DNA of 43,871 nt from Archaeoglobaceae archaeon (GTDB taxonomy: Archaea > Halobacteriota > Archaeoglobi > Archaeoglobales > Archaeoglobaceae), in NCBI GenBank assembly GCA_015523335.1, contig WAKM01000034.1, positions 1 through 43,871 of the forward strand, written 5' to 3'. Positions within the stretch are counted from its first letter, which is position 1. Each line of letters starts with the position of its first letter. Below the pieces are notes generated by a model. The model did not search any database. It was not told the origin of the DNA and saw only the letters and a program-made list of their open reading frames with translations. Positions 24,197-33,153 of the stretch are shown here, in pieces. Made by a program: the position numbers and the translations under genes.

Positions 24197-25470
24197 TGAA
24201 GAAGCTCGCGATTTTGCTCATTTTCGTTTTGCTACTCACCGGATGCGCTCAGAAAACCGTTACGGAAAAAACAAAAGTTAAGCCGACCGCTGAAGAGAAA
24301 GTGATAAAGGTCGGAGTAATCGGACCCATGAATACGGTCTTCGGCATAGCCGAAAAAAAGGCTGTCGAGTTGGCCGCAAAGGTTATAAACGAAGAAGGTG
24401 GCATTTTAGGAAGGAAGGTCGTCGTAATATCTGCCGATACTGGAATGGATCAGAATAAAGCGGCAACGGCTTTGAGGCATCTTATTCAGGATGAGGGATG
24501 CAAGGTTATAATAGGCGGCTTTGCGAGCGGTGTTACTATTGCCGTTCAGCCGATAATCGCGGAAACAAATACTGTTTGGCTTGCCGACGGAGCCGCTCCT
24601 TCACTGACCGATTGCGTTGTTAAGGATTATAAGCATTACAAATACTTCTTCAGAGCCGGAACTCTGAACGGAACTACTTTCGCTTACGACATATTCGACG
24701 TTCTAAACAACTACTTCAACGGCGAACTGAAGAAGAATTGGACGAGGGTCGCTATAATCAGGGATGGAGCGAAGTGGGATAACGGAGTTATGAAAGTCTT
24801 GAAGCCGATGCTTGAAAAGCACGGCTACAAAATCGTTATGGATAAAGCTATGTCCAAAGAATCGGAGGACTTTACATCGGTTCTGCTTGAAGCGAAGGAG
24901 AAGCATGCGGACGTCATAATAACACTGCTCGCCCACGTAAGCGGTATTCCCTTAGTGAAGCAGTGGGCGGACATGAGGATCAAGATACCGATAATCGGGC
25001 ACGATCTGTCCGCTATATCGCCGACCGCATGGAATTCGAGCGATGGGAAGATAGACGGAGAGGTTTTCATAGCAACGGGCGGAGCAATTCCGGTTCCGCT
25101 GAACGATAGAGCCAAGTGGTTCCTGAAGCTTTGGAAGGAAGAATACGGTGGTTATCCAGATGCGAACACCGCATACGACATGTTCGACGCCCTGTTCATG
25201 TATAAGTGGGCTGTGGAGCAGGCGAAGAAGGCTGGGGAGAAGGATCCGTTCAATTCCGATGTCGTCGTTAAGTATCTCGAAAGGATAAACGCGAGCAATC
25301 CCTTCGAAACGGTTAGGGGTAACTTCGCCTTCACAAAGCGACACGATCCGCTTTGGGGGGACAAATACATCAGAAACTGGGTGTGCCAGTGGCAGGACGG
25401 AAAGATCGTTATAATATGGCCTAAGAACGTAGCAACCGGAGAATACCGACCGCCCGCTTGGATGTCCTAA
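24193..25470 (+). CDS. ABC transporter solute-binding lipoprotein (LivK-like)
   Basis: A 425-residue periplasmic-binding-fold protein of the branched-chain amino acid (LivK/Leu-Ile-Val) type. A signal peptide ends in a lipobox LLLTGC with C18 as the lipid-anchored residue, followed by a short threonine-rich tether and KVGVIGPMNTVFGIAEKKAVELAAKVINEEGGILGRKV, the type 1 binding-protein signature. Relatives bind amino acids, amides, or aromatic acids. Translational coupling to the CoA ligase suggests capture of an organic acid for activation. No permease or ATPase genes are adjacent, so it must work with a transporter encoded elsewhere. A T-run follows the stop. Confidence 0.85.
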   Translation: MMKKLAILLIFVLLLTGCAQKTVTEKTKVKPTAEEKVIKVGVIGPMNTVFGIAEKKAVELAAKVINEEGGILGRKVVVISADTGMDQNKAATALRHLIQDEGCKVIIGGFASGVTIAVQPIIAETNTVWLADGAAPSLTDCVVKDYKHYKYFFRAGTLNGTTFAYDIFDVLNNYFNGELKKNWTRVAIIRDGAKWDNGVMKVLKPMLEKHGYKIVMDKAMSKESEDFTSVLLEAKEKHADVIITLLAHVSGIPLVKQWADMRIKIPIIGHDLSAISPTAWNSSDGKIDGEVFIATGGAIPVPLNDRAKWFLKLWKEEYGGYPDANTAYDMFDALFMYKWAVEQAKKAGEKDPFNSDVVVKYLERINASNPFETVRGNFAFTKRHDPLWGDKYIRNWVCQWQDGKIVIIWPKNVATGEYRPPAWMS

Positions 25471-25513
25471 TTTTTTCATTAACCTTTTAAAGCCAACCGC
25501 TTGTATTAAGGCG

Positions 25514-27010
25514 ATGGAAGAAATCCATTGGGCTGACGTAATTGCGGAGGATCTGCTGAAAAAAAGTAAGAAGCACAGAATAGCTACGGGCATAACTCCT
25601 TCCGGACATATCCATCTCGGAAATTTAAGGGAAATGCTTACGGCAGATGCGGTAAGAAGGGCTGTAATCGATAAGGGCGGTGAAGCCGAGCTCATCTACA
25701 TTGCAGACACATTCGATCCGTTGCGAAAAAGATATCCGTTTTTGCCCGAAGAATACGAGAAATACGTCGGAATGCCTTTAAGCGAGATTCCGGATCCGGA
25801 AGGTTGTCATGAGAATTATGCGGATCACTTTCTTGAGCCTTTCTTGGAATCGCTCGAAATCCTCGGGATTCCGGTTAAAGTTGAGAAAGCCGACGAGATG
25901 TATAAGGAGGGAAGATACGAAGAGGCGATAAGAACAGCATTGAAGCGTAGGGACGACATCGCGAGGATAATCGAAGAAGTGACGGGTAGAAAGCTTGAAG
26001 AGGATTGGTATCCCTTCATGCCACTCTGCGAGGAATGCGGAAGGATAAATTCTGCAAAGGTTACGGGATTCGACGAGAAGTGGATCTACTACAGATGTTC
26101 GTGCGGACACGAAGGAAAAGCGAGTTACAGAGGTGGAGGAAAGCTGACTTGGCGCGTCGATTGGGCGGCGAGGTGGAAGATATTGGGAATAACGTGCGAA
26201 CCTTTCGGCAAGGATCATGCCGCGGCTGGCGGAAGCTACGATACCGGCAAGAGATTGGCGAGGGAGATATTCGGAATAGAGCCGCCGTATCCGATTCCAT
26301 ACGAATGGATTAACCTTAAGGGAGTAGGAGCGATGAGCTCATCGAAGGGCATAGTGATTCCGGTAAGGGAATTTTTGGACGTTCTTCCGCCGGAAATCGT
26401 TCGATACATCATAATTAGGGTTAAGCCGAAGAAGCACATCGACTTCGATCCAGCAAATCTGCTCGAGTTGGTCGATGAGTTCGAAGAGGGGATTAAGAAG
26501 AAGGATAGGGCGGTCGAACTCTCTTTGGTTGGGGATGTTGAGTATTCGGATATTCCGTTTAGACACCTCGTCGTTGTCGGGCAGATCGCCGAATGGGATC
26601 TGAGCAAAGTGTTCGAGATACTCGAGAGAACGGGCTACAAGATCGACGAAAAAGCGAGGAGGGATGTGGAGAGGAGAATAAAGTATGCAAAGAACTGGCT
26701 TGAGAAGTTTGCTCCGGAAAGGCTTAAGTTCGAGATAGCCGAAAGCGTCGATCCTTCAACGTTCAGTGAGGATGAGAAGAAGTTCCTCAGAACGTTCGCT
26801 GAGAGGCTCAGCGATGACATGAAGCCCGAAGACATCCACAACCTCGTCTATCAAGTTGCCAACGAGCTCGGTTTGAAGCCAGCAAAGGGATTTCAGGCTA
26901 TCTACAAGGCAATATTGGGCAAAAACTACGGACCGAGAGCCGGCTATTTCATCAAGATGCTCGGAATTGAATGGGTTAAAAATAGATTCATGCAGATTAG
27001 TTGCGAGTAG
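25514..27010 (+). CDS. lysS: Class I lysyl-tRNA synthetase
   Basis: A 498-residue class I LysRS, the archaeal type unrelated to the usual class II enzyme. The HIGH-like motif is HIHLGN in TGITPSGHIHLGNLRE and the KMSKS-like motif is MSSSKG. A zinc site CEEC followed by CSC sits between them. The C-terminus is the helical anticodon-binding cage. A TATA-like cttttaaag (25484-25492) lies about 25 bases before the ATG, so the transcript is probably leaderless. A box C/D sRNA lies just beyond its stop on the same strand. Confidence 0.96.
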   Translation: MEEIHWADVIAEDLLKKSKKHRIATGITPSGHIHLGNLREMLTADAVRRAVIDKGGEAELIYIADTFDPLRKRYPFLPEEYEKYVGMPLSEIPDPEGCHENYADHFLEPFLESLEILGIPVKVEKADEMYKEGRYEEAIRTALKRRDDIARIIEEVTGRKLEEDWYPFMPLCEECGRINSAKVTGFDEKWIYYRCSCGHEGKASYRGGGKLTWRVDWAARWKILGITCEPFGKDHAAAGGSYDTGKRLAREIFGIEPPYPIPYEWINLKGVGAMSSSKGIVIPVREFLDVLPPEIVRYIIIRVKPKKHIDFDPANLLELVDEFEEGIKKKDRAVELSLVGDVEYSDIPFRHLVVVGQIAEWDLSKVFEILERTGYKIDEKARRDVERRIKYAKNWLEKFAPERLKFEIAESVDPSTFSEDEKKFLRTFAERLSDDMKPEDIHNLVYQVANELGLKPAKGFQAIYKAILGKNYGPRAGYFIKMLGIEWVKNRFMQISCE

Positions 27011-27086
27011 TCGGCGGTGTTGAATTTCCTCTTCTTTATTAAGATCGCACAAGCGAAAGGTCTTTTACGGTTCGGCTTCAATTCCA

Positions 27087-27149
27087 TGTAATGATGATTG
27101 AATCCAATTCTGAGCGCATGCGATGATGAAGTAGCCCGCGCCTGAATTC
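27087..27149 (+). ncRNA. Box C/D guide sRNA targeting 16S rRNA (predicted)
   Basis: Plus strand: box C ATGATGA (27091-27097), guide TTGAATCCAATT (12 bases), box D' CTGA (27110-27113), spacer of 8 bases, box C' ATGATGA (27123-27129), guide AGTAGCCCGCGC (12 bases), box D CTGA (27142-27145). The D' guide is the complement of AATTGGATTCAA, the conserved archaeal 16S segment bound by the Arch958R primer; the target base is a G about E. coli 944. The D guide complements CGCGGGCTAC, part of conserved archaeal 16S around E. coli 1225-1240. The gene sits between lysS and a convergent permease gene; no strong TATA box was seen, so it may be processed from the lysS message. Confidence 0.88.
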
Positions 27150-27972
27150 ATTCGATGAAACTCTTCCTTTCCAAAACGTCCCTCAAGCCCTCTCCGAGCA
27201 GGTTGAAGCCGAGAACCGATAGGGCTATGAACAAACCCGGAAAAAAGGTTAGCCAAGGTGCCGTGGTTATGTAATCCTTGCCGGCGTTTATCATCTGCCC
27301 CCATTCCGGCGTTGGAGGCTGAATTCCCAATCCCAAGAATCCCAAGCTTGCGATCGTCATGATGACGTTACCCATGTTCAACGTTGCCAAAACGACTATG
27401 GGCCCTATCGAATTGGGAATTACGTGTCTGAGTAGTATATACCACTCGCCCGCTCCTATAGCTTTGGCACAGAGAACGAACTCTCTTTCCTTCAAAGATA
27501 ACACGATCCCCCTCGTGATCCTCGCGTAGCTAACCCAGTTCGTTATAACAACAGCCAAGATCACGTTCCAAGTTGAAACGCCGTAAGCTGCGCAGAAGAT
27601 CCCGACCAAGGCTATGTTGAACACGAGCTCAGGAATTGCCAAAAACACGTCGATAATTCTTCCAATTACATCATCGACTATCCCTCCGAAATATCCGCTT
27701 ACAGCTCCGATGATGCATCCCAAAGACATTGAGATAAGAGATATCGTGAGGGCTACGAACAACGAAGTCCTCGCGCCCCATAAAACTCTCGAAAACAGAT
27801 CCCTTCCAAGCTGATCCGTCCCGAACGGATGCTTAAGGCTTGGGGGCTCGAGTCTATCCTTCAAGTCGGTTTTGTATGGATTCTTAGCTATCAAAGGTGC
27901 CAGCAGTCCCAAGATGGCAATCAGCAGTATTATTCCCAATCCCGTAACGCAAAGCCTGTTCATTTCAGTCAC
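27148..27972 (-). CDS. Opp/Nik-type ABC transporter permease (DppC-like)
   Basis: A 274-residue membrane permease with about six segments, an N-terminal TM (LGIILLIAILGLLAPLIA), the periplasmic SLKHPFGTDQLGRDLFSRVLWG signature of DppC/OppC/NikC, and the cytoplasmic EAA-like loop (RTIGAGEW region: CAKAIGAGEWYILLRHVIPNS). It overlaps the DppB-like gene by 8 bases. The stop at 27148-27150 lies at the edge of the C/D sRNA. No ATP-binding gene follows. Solute type (peptide, nickel or other) is not set by the sequence; the operon partner with DUF4198-like folds suggests metal. Confidence 0.9.
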   Translation of the reverse strand: MTEMNRLCVTGLGIILLIAILGLLAPLIAKNPYKTDLKDRLEPPSLKHPFGTDQLGRDLFSRVLWGARTSLFVALTISLISMSLGCIIGAVSGYFGGIVDDVIGRIIDVFLAIPELVFNIALVGIFCAAYGVSTWNVILAVVITNWVSYARITRGIVLSLKEREFVLCAKAIGAGEWYILLRHVIPNSIGPIVVLATLNMGNVIMTIASLGFLGLGIQPPTPEWGQMINAGKDYITTAPWLTFFPGLFIALSVLGFNLLGEGLRDVLERKSFIE

Positions 27973-28900
27973 CGTATCGGATCCTCGGATCTATAAAGGC
28001 GTAGAGTATGTCGACGACCAGATTGACGAATACGAAGAGAACTCCGGATATGAAAACCAACGCCTGAACGACGGGAAAATCCCTTTCAAAAACGGATTCT
28101 ACGAGCAGAGATCCCAAACCGGGCCATGAGAAAACCACTTCAACCATGATCGAGCCTATGATCAGATGGTGAATCGAAAGGGAGAAGTATGTTATTATAG
28201 GAATCAGGGCGTTTCTGAGTGCGTGTCTCAGAACAACGAGCCTTTCCGATAACCCCTTAGCTCTCGCCGTAACTATGTAATCCTGAGACAAAACTTCGAG
28301 CAGACAGCTTCTAACGAACCTCGTCTTTATAGCCATGAATGAAAAACTCCAAGTTAAAACGGGCAGGATCATGTGTTCAATTCCGCCGTATCCGAAAGCT
28401 GGCAGAAGATGAAGTTTTACCGAAAATATCCAAATTAGAATTAAGCCGAGCCAGAAGCTCGGAATGCTTATGCCCAAGAGAGAAAATATCCTGCAGAAGT
28501 GATCCACAGCCTTATCTTTGTATATAGCCGAGATCATTCCAAGAAATAAGGCGAAAGACACCGACACAGCAAACGTTGCGAAGAAGAGTTCGGCTGAAGC
28601 CGGAAGTCTCTGCATTATCAGATCCATAACCGGTTTTCCTTCCGTCCAAGACGTTCCGAAGTTACCCCTCAAAACGTTCGAAAGCCAGTGGAGATATTGG
28701 ACTAGAAACGGTTTATCGAATCCCATCTGTTTTCTAATTCTTTCAACGATTTCCGGAGTCGGTTCTATCTTGTATCTCACCTCAGCCAAAAACTCCGCCG
28801 GATCTCCGGGGAAGAGGTAAAGTAGGGAAAACGAAAGAAAGGAAACGCCGAAAAGCGTCGGAATTACCTGAAGAAGTCTCCTCGCTATGTATCTAAGCAT
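27965..28900 (-). CDS. Opp/Nik-type ABC transporter permease (DppB-like)
   Basis: A 311-residue DppB/OppB/NikB permease. The N-terminus MLRYIARRLLQVIPTLFGVSFLSFSLLYLFPGDPA is typical of the family, followed by LGISIPSFWLGLILIWIF and the EAA-like cytoplasmic loop (TARAKGLSERLVVLRHALRNALIPIIT), and a last TM ending FIDPRIRYGD. It abuts the solute-binding gene (start directly after its stop) and overlaps the DppC gene. The pair would form the channel of one importer. Confidence 0.92.
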   Translation of the reverse strand: MLRYIARRLLQVIPTLFGVSFLSFSLLYLFPGDPAEFLAEVRYKIEPTPEIVERIRKQMGFDKPFLVQYLHWLSNVLRGNFGTSWTEGKPVMDLIMQRLPASAELFFATFAVSVSFALFLGMISAIYKDKAVDHFCRIFSLLGISIPSFWLGLILIWIFSVKLHLLPAFGYGGIEHMILPVLTWSFSFMAIKTRFVRSCLLEVLSQDYIVTARAKGLSERLVVLRHALRNALIPIITYFSLSIHHLIIGSIMVEVVFSWPGLGSLLVESVFERDFPVVQALVFISGVLFVFVNLVVDILYAFIDPRIRYGD

Positions 28901-30481
28901 TCATGCCCTCACTCCCACGTTGTAGAACAACGGCTCTCCGAACGGTATCCCGTTGGGGTAGTGGAAGAGGCTGTAGTAATCCGCATCGACGTTCTTGCTC
29001 GTAACTACCGTCATTATGTCGAAGTATAAGGGCACGACTCCGTGTTCGTCGTGGATAGCCTTGTAGAACTCTATTAGATACCGCTTTCTCTTCTCCTTAT
29101 CGAATTCTTTAAGTATCTTCTTGCAGAGCTCTCCCGTTCTCTCGCTCACGTATGCGCTCCACTTGTTTCCCGGATAGAACCTCCAATACATTCTGAGGTA
29201 AAATCTCCTGTCGGTTCCACCGATGTAATACATCCTCATGTCGTATTCGCCCGAGTCCCTCCTCTCCTTGTAAGCACCAGATTCGAGAACCTCAAGTTTG
29301 ACTTTCAGTCCTATATTCTTCAGTTGTTGCTGTATTAGCTGGCAGACCAAGATCTGGTCGCTTTGGGACTTATCCACTATCATATCAACCTCGGCACCGC
29401 TGTATCCTGCTTCCTCAACGAGCTCCTTAGCCTTCTTAGGATCGTATTCGTAAGTTACTCCAGCCTCCTTTATCCCCGGCGCATCCTCTATGAATAAAGT
29501 CCTCGCCGGAAGGACTTGGTTGTCGAATATCTTAACCACGTCATCCCTGTTAACGGCTAAATCCACTGCTTCCCTCATTTTAACGTCGTTAAACGGCTCC
29601 TTCTTGTAGTTGAAAGCTATTATCCAAGTTAAAGGAATTATCCTTTTGAACACATTGTATCCTTCCCTCTTCAAGGGTCCGAGTAGATTTCTCGGCGTGT
29701 AAGCGCTCCCACCGTGAACGTAATCCGATATCGCATCGACTTCCCCGCTCTTCAAAGCCATTACTCTCGTGTCGTCATCCTTTATGAACTTAACAACGAA
29801 ACGCTTGAACTTCGGCTTTATGCCGAATCGCTCATACCAGAACTCATTCGGAGCATAGATAGCATACTGCTCCTCCTTGTAGTCAACTACCTTGAACGCA
29901 CCGCTTCCTATCGGCAGAACGAACTCACCCTTCGGATCGCCTTCGGGCTTGACGCTCTTCGGGGACATTATGCTCATGTGAAATTCCGCCATCTTGGCGA
30001 GGTTGAAGAACATCGCATCCTTGTAGTTTATGGATACGGTGTAATCGTCCACCACATCGGCTGATTCGAACGTTTCCGCTCCGAGAGGATGGTTTAGCTT
30101 AAGCCATTCAACCGTGAACTTAACCGCCTCAGCGTTGAATTCGCTACCGTCCGAGAACTTTATACCCTTGTTAAGCTCGAACGTTATTATCTTTCCGTCC
30201 TTCTCCACTTCCCACTTCTTTGCGAGGCTTGGAACGTATTCGTCGTGCTTGAGGTCGTATTCAACTAACCTTTCGAGCACGTGGATCTTCGGGAAGAAAC
30301 CGATACCCCACTTGCCGCCCTTCAGTTTGTGATCCTTTCCGTATCCTAGCACGAACTCCGCCTTGTAAGTCGGCTTAGCCGTCGGAGTGGTTACCGGAGT
30401 TACCTCCTTTTTAGCACAGCCGAGCAGAAGGGTTGCCGAGCTTAGAGCAACGTATTTCAGGAAATCCCTCCTCGTAATCAT
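28901..30481 (-). CDS. ABC transporter solute-binding lipoprotein (family 5, DppA/NikA-like)
   Basis: A 526-residue extracytoplasmic binding protein. The start is the ATG at 30481 because GAGGTG lies six bases upstream; two in-frame starts (30490, 30487) overlap that site. The N-terminus MITRRDFLKYVALSS carries a twin-arginine motif and a lipobox LLLGC with C22, so it is probably exported folded and lipid-anchored. The family 5 body is present (KGIKFSDGSEFNAEAVKF, VNRDDVVKIF, VPLYFDIMTVV). It could bind nickel, a metal chelate or a peptide. The order is DUF4198-like protein, binding protein, two permeases, with no ATPase genes. Confidence 0.88.
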   Translation of the reverse strand: MITRRDFLKYVALSSATLLLGCAKKEVTPVTTPTAKPTYKAEFVLGYGKDHKLKGGKWGIGFFPKIHVLERLVEYDLKHDEYVPSLAKKWEVEKDGKIITFELNKGIKFSDGSEFNAEAVKFTVEWLKLNHPLGAETFESADVVDDYTVSINYKDAMFFNLAKMAEFHMSIMSPKSVKPEGDPKGEFVLPIGSGAFKVVDYKEEQYAIYAPNEFWYERFGIKPKFKRFVVKFIKDDDTRVMALKSGEVDAISDYVHGGSAYTPRNLLGPLKREGYNVFKRIIPLTWIIAFNYKKEPFNDVKMREAVDLAVNRDDVVKIFDNQVLPARTLFIEDAPGIKEAGVTYEYDPKKAKELVEEAGYSGAEVDMIVDKSQSDQILVCQLIQQQLKNIGLKVKLEVLESGAYKERRDSGEYDMRMYYIGGTDRRFYLRMYWRFYPGNKWSAYVSERTGELCKKILKEFDKEKRKRYLIEFYKAIHDEHGVVPLYFDIMTVVTSKNVDADYYSLFHYPNGIPFGEPLFYNVGVRA

Positions 30482-30486
30482 CCGCA

Positions 30487-31116
30487 TCACCTCAAAACGG
30501 TTAGTGTGGTTACCATACTCCTCTTAACAAAACCCAATTCGTCTACATATCTCGCGGAGATGACGTTAACTCCCTTGGCAAGCTTCAATTTTACACCCTC
30601 ATCCGCATCGAACTCGAACGATCCGTCGGAATTCTTCAGCCTAACCTTGCCGGCTACTGGTTTACTTCTGAATAGAATTTGAACCGTCATCTCGTCACCG
30701 ATCCTATCCGGCATCAATTCGAGTTCCAAGCCTAAAGGCACGATGTTATCATCTAAATAGACCTTAGCAAAGCCCAATATACGCCTAACCTCCTTGACTG
30801 AGTATTTCGGAGGAACGGATCTTCCGAATATCCACTTTCCATCTTCGGTAAGCGTGTAAACACCTCTGTCGTATTCAACCGCTACGGCATCAGCTTCGTC
30901 GAACTCCAAGAATAGTCCGCCCTTGGCTGAGGAGTCCTTATCCATGCCCACGATTACGGGCTTTGCAATTCCTTTGGCAACAGCGAACGCCCTCGTTATA
31001 CCCAGAGGATCGAACTTTCCGTCCACTTCTGGATAATGTCCCCACTTGAGGTAAGCTCTGCCGTTTCCGATCTCGATCCAAGCCTCGTGATTAACGATTT
31101 TAATAATGTCATCCAT
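30487..31116 (-). CDS. DUF4198-like protein, first gene of the transporter operon
   Basis: A 209-residue protein with no certain function. The N-terminus HEAWIEIGNGRAYLKWGHYPEVDGK resembles DUF4198 proteins, some of which are the extra subunits (NikK/NikM type) of nickel or cobalt importers. C-terminal half is beta-rich (MTVQILFRSKPVAGKVRLKN, FEFDADEGVKLKL, VISARYVDEL). No signal peptide is visible, which is odd for a DUF4198 protein normally exported. AGGTGA precedes the ATG and a TATA-like TTTGATATAC is at 31160-31169. Its stop is six bases before the start of the binding protein gene. The DUF call is tentative. Confidence 0.6.
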   Translation of the reverse strand: MDDIIKIVNHEAWIEIGNGRAYLKWGHYPEVDGKFDPLGITRAFAVAKGIAKPVIVGMDKDSSAKGGLFLEFDEADAVAVEYDRGVYTLTEDGKWIFGRSVPPKYSVKEVRRILGFAKVYLDDNIVPLGLELELMPDRIGDEMTVQILFRSKPVAGKVRLKNSDGSFEFDADEGVKLKLAKGVNVISARYVDELGFVKRSMVTTLTVLR

Positions 31117-31265
31117 TTTATCACCTTTTGTTATTACTAACCTGATCGATCGTAACTTAGTATATCAAATTTTCCAAATTAATCGTCGAATAATACAATG
31201 GCAATCTTATTTTCTTCACATTAATTCTCATAAAAAATTTAAAGAGTAATATCATTCTGCTGGCG

Positions 31266-32006
31266 ATGAACGTTAAGAGGATGATAAGGGAATACTGGGA
31301 TTCGAGGAGCAACAGCTACGACAGATCTCCGGGGCACGTTTGCTTGCCGGAAGTTTGGCGCTCGATCTTGAGTGAAGTTTTCGATTCCACTACGAGCATC
31401 TTGGACGTCGGAACAGGAACCGGATTCTTGGCTTTGATTTTAGCCGAAATGGGACACGAAGTCGTGGGTTTGGACATATCCGAAGGCATGATAAGGGAGG
31501 CGAAAAGAAAGGCTGAGCGAAGGAAATTGAAGATAAAATTCGTTCTCGGAGATGCGGAAAACCTACCGTTCGAAGACGAAAGCTTCGATGCCGTTATAGG
31601 CAGGCATCTCATCTGGACGCTCCCGAATCCGAAGGTCGCTTTGTCGGAGTGGGCGAGGGTTGCAAGGCAAAAGGTGGTTGTCATAGACGGCAAATGGATG
31701 GACGGATCTCTAAGCACGAGAGTTAGAAAGTTCATCGGTAGAATTCTGATCGGTATCTACGAGAGGAGGAATCCTTTTAGGCAGATCCATTACGGAAAGG
31801 AAATAAACAAGCATCTTCCGTTTTACGGCGGAGCGGAGATGGGCGCTATGCTCGATATGTTCAGATCGGTTGGACTGCATCCAAAGGTGAGGGATTTAAC
31901 GTGGGTTAGAGATCTGCAGATTAAGGATATGCCGTTCGTTTACAGGATAGCATGGACTAAGAGGGACTACTTCATGATCGAGGGCTTCAAAAATCGGATA
32001 TCGTAG
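31266..32006 (+). CDS. Class I SAM-dependent methyltransferase
   Basis: A 246-residue enzyme of the UbiE/Coq5-like type. SILDVGTGTGFLALILAEMG is the SAM-binding loop, VVGLDISEGMI binds the ribose, and the acidic DAENLPFEDESFDAVIGRHLIWTLPNP region follows. The substrate is unknown; small molecules are the usual targets of this branch. It is divergent from the transporter operon and leaderless by the look of the TATA-like aaatttaaag (31236-31245), 26 bases before the ATG. The 149-base divergent gap could permit joint regulation. Its end overlaps nreA by 20 bases. Confidence 0.78.
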   Translation: MNVKRMIREYWDSRSNSYDRSPGHVCLPEVWRSILSEVFDSTTSILDVGTGTGFLALILAEMGHEVVGLDISEGMIREAKRKAERRKLKIKFVLGDAENLPFEDESFDAVIGRHLIWTLPNPKVALSEWARVARQKVVVIDGKWMDGSLSTRVRKFIGRILIGIYERRNPFRQIHYGKEINKHLPFYGGAEMGAMLDMFRSVGLHPKVRDLTWVRDLQIKDMPFVYRIAWTKRDYFMIEGFKNRIS

Positions 32007-33150
32007 TTTGGATTCTAAACATTTTGAGAATTTCTTTGACTTTGTTTCCATCTACTTCCTTCCTAAGCCTCAAAGCTCTTCTGACTCCTTCCTCAACTAC
32101 CCAAACTCCCAGAGGTGCGTAATATTCTGGCTTTATAACTCTGACCACGAAAACCCTCCCCTGCCTTCTGATCTTCCTCAAAAATTCCAAAATGGGCAAT
32201 CTCGCCGCGTAGTAGCCTCCTCCGAGCACCGAATACCTCTTCTTCTTCAAAATCGTTTCACCGTCGCAACCTATCCAAGTGGAATTGGGACTCCAAAAGC
32301 TCTTCTTTTCCCATATCTCGACGAGATTGAAGGAGTATCTTCCCGGGAGAATTAAAATTTCGAAGCGATTTCCGAAGTGCTCGTAGCTGAAGAACATAGC
32401 TTCGTTTACGGAATCGAATTCGGCTATCTCCTTCTTCAGGCTTTCACCTAACATGTCGTGAACCGCTGTGATGCTCCATCTTGTCGGCACGAGTTTCTTT
32501 TCAGCACCGAGCATGCCGATTGAGAACAGCTTCTGGATATAGTATGTGTTGAATCCGGCATCGAAAAGCAATCTTACGGCTTCAACAGCCTTGATCTCAT
32601 CCTTCCAAACCTTTTCAACCTTCCTCGGTATCTTAGGATTTTCCGCAAGCCTAACGTCTTCGATCTTAGCCGCAACGCCCATTGGCTGTAAGATATAGTC
32701 GAATATCGGTTTTTCAACGATCTTTTCGATTCTGCCTTCCAAGTCTACATGCCTTACAGAAGCCGTAGCCTCTTGAAGGGTCTCGATAAATCTGTCGCTC
32801 GAACGAACGTCTGACACCTTCATCCCCCTAATCAGAGATATTCTAATTTCAATAACGTCCTCAACGCTATCCTCCCAAAGCCAAGGAGAATCGAAGAACT
32901 CCGGATTTTCATCGTTTAAGGCAATTAAAGGTCCGACGAAAACTTTCGGGTAGCCGACTCTTCCAACGAAGACGGATGGAGGCGTAGGCTTTTCGATTTC
33001 GCCCTTTTCCACCTTAACGCCTTTAAACTTGAACTTCTCAAGCAAAGGACACTTCAGCCTTCCACAGAGCAATCTGCCTTTGCACTTGGCACAGAACACA
33101 CCTAAATTTTGAGTGTTCAGGTAAAAAATGTTATGCATAAGCATGACCAT
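31987..33150 (-). CDS. nreA: DNA repair protein NreA
   Basis: A 387-residue archaeal Nre-family protein. The N-terminal zinc finger is C20-x2-C23, C29, C34 (CAKCKGRLLCGRLKCP). Conserved blocks include SVFVGRVGYPKVFVGPL, EIRISLIRG and a C-terminal PIP-like QTTISDF for binding PCNA. NreA is implicated in DNA repair after interstrand or mitomycin-type damage in archaea; its biochemistry is not settled. The ORF opens at 33150; ATGs at 33144 and 33138 are also possible, and a TATA-like CATATTTAAC (33155-33164) places transcription near 33133-33138. It is divergent from the small cysteine-rich protein gene. Confidence 0.87.
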   Translation of the reverse strand: MVMLMHNIFYLNTQNLGVFCAKCKGRLLCGRLKCPLLEKFKFKGVKVEKGEIEKPTPPSVFVGRVGYPKVFVGPLIALNDENPEFFDSPWLWEDSVEDVIEIRISLIRGMKVSDVRSSDRFIETLQEATASVRHVDLEGRIEKIVEKPIFDYILQPMGVAAKIEDVRLAENPKIPRKVEKVWKDEIKAVEAVRLLFDAGFNTYYIQKLFSIGMLGAEKKLVPTRWSITAVHDMLGESLKKEIAEFDSVNEAMFFSYEHFGNRFEILILPGRYSFNLVEIWEKKSFWSPNSTWIGCDGETILKKKRYSVLGGGYYAARLPILEFLRKIRRQGRVFVVRVIKPEYYAPLGVWVVEEGVRRALRLRKEVDGNKVKEILKMFRIQTTISDF

Positions 33151-33153
33151 AAG

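Noticed and set aside
24952-25695. Open frame of 247 residues on the minus strand across the LivK-like and lysS genes
   Set aside because: Opposite two well-identified genes and across the lysS promoter; the product resembles no protein.
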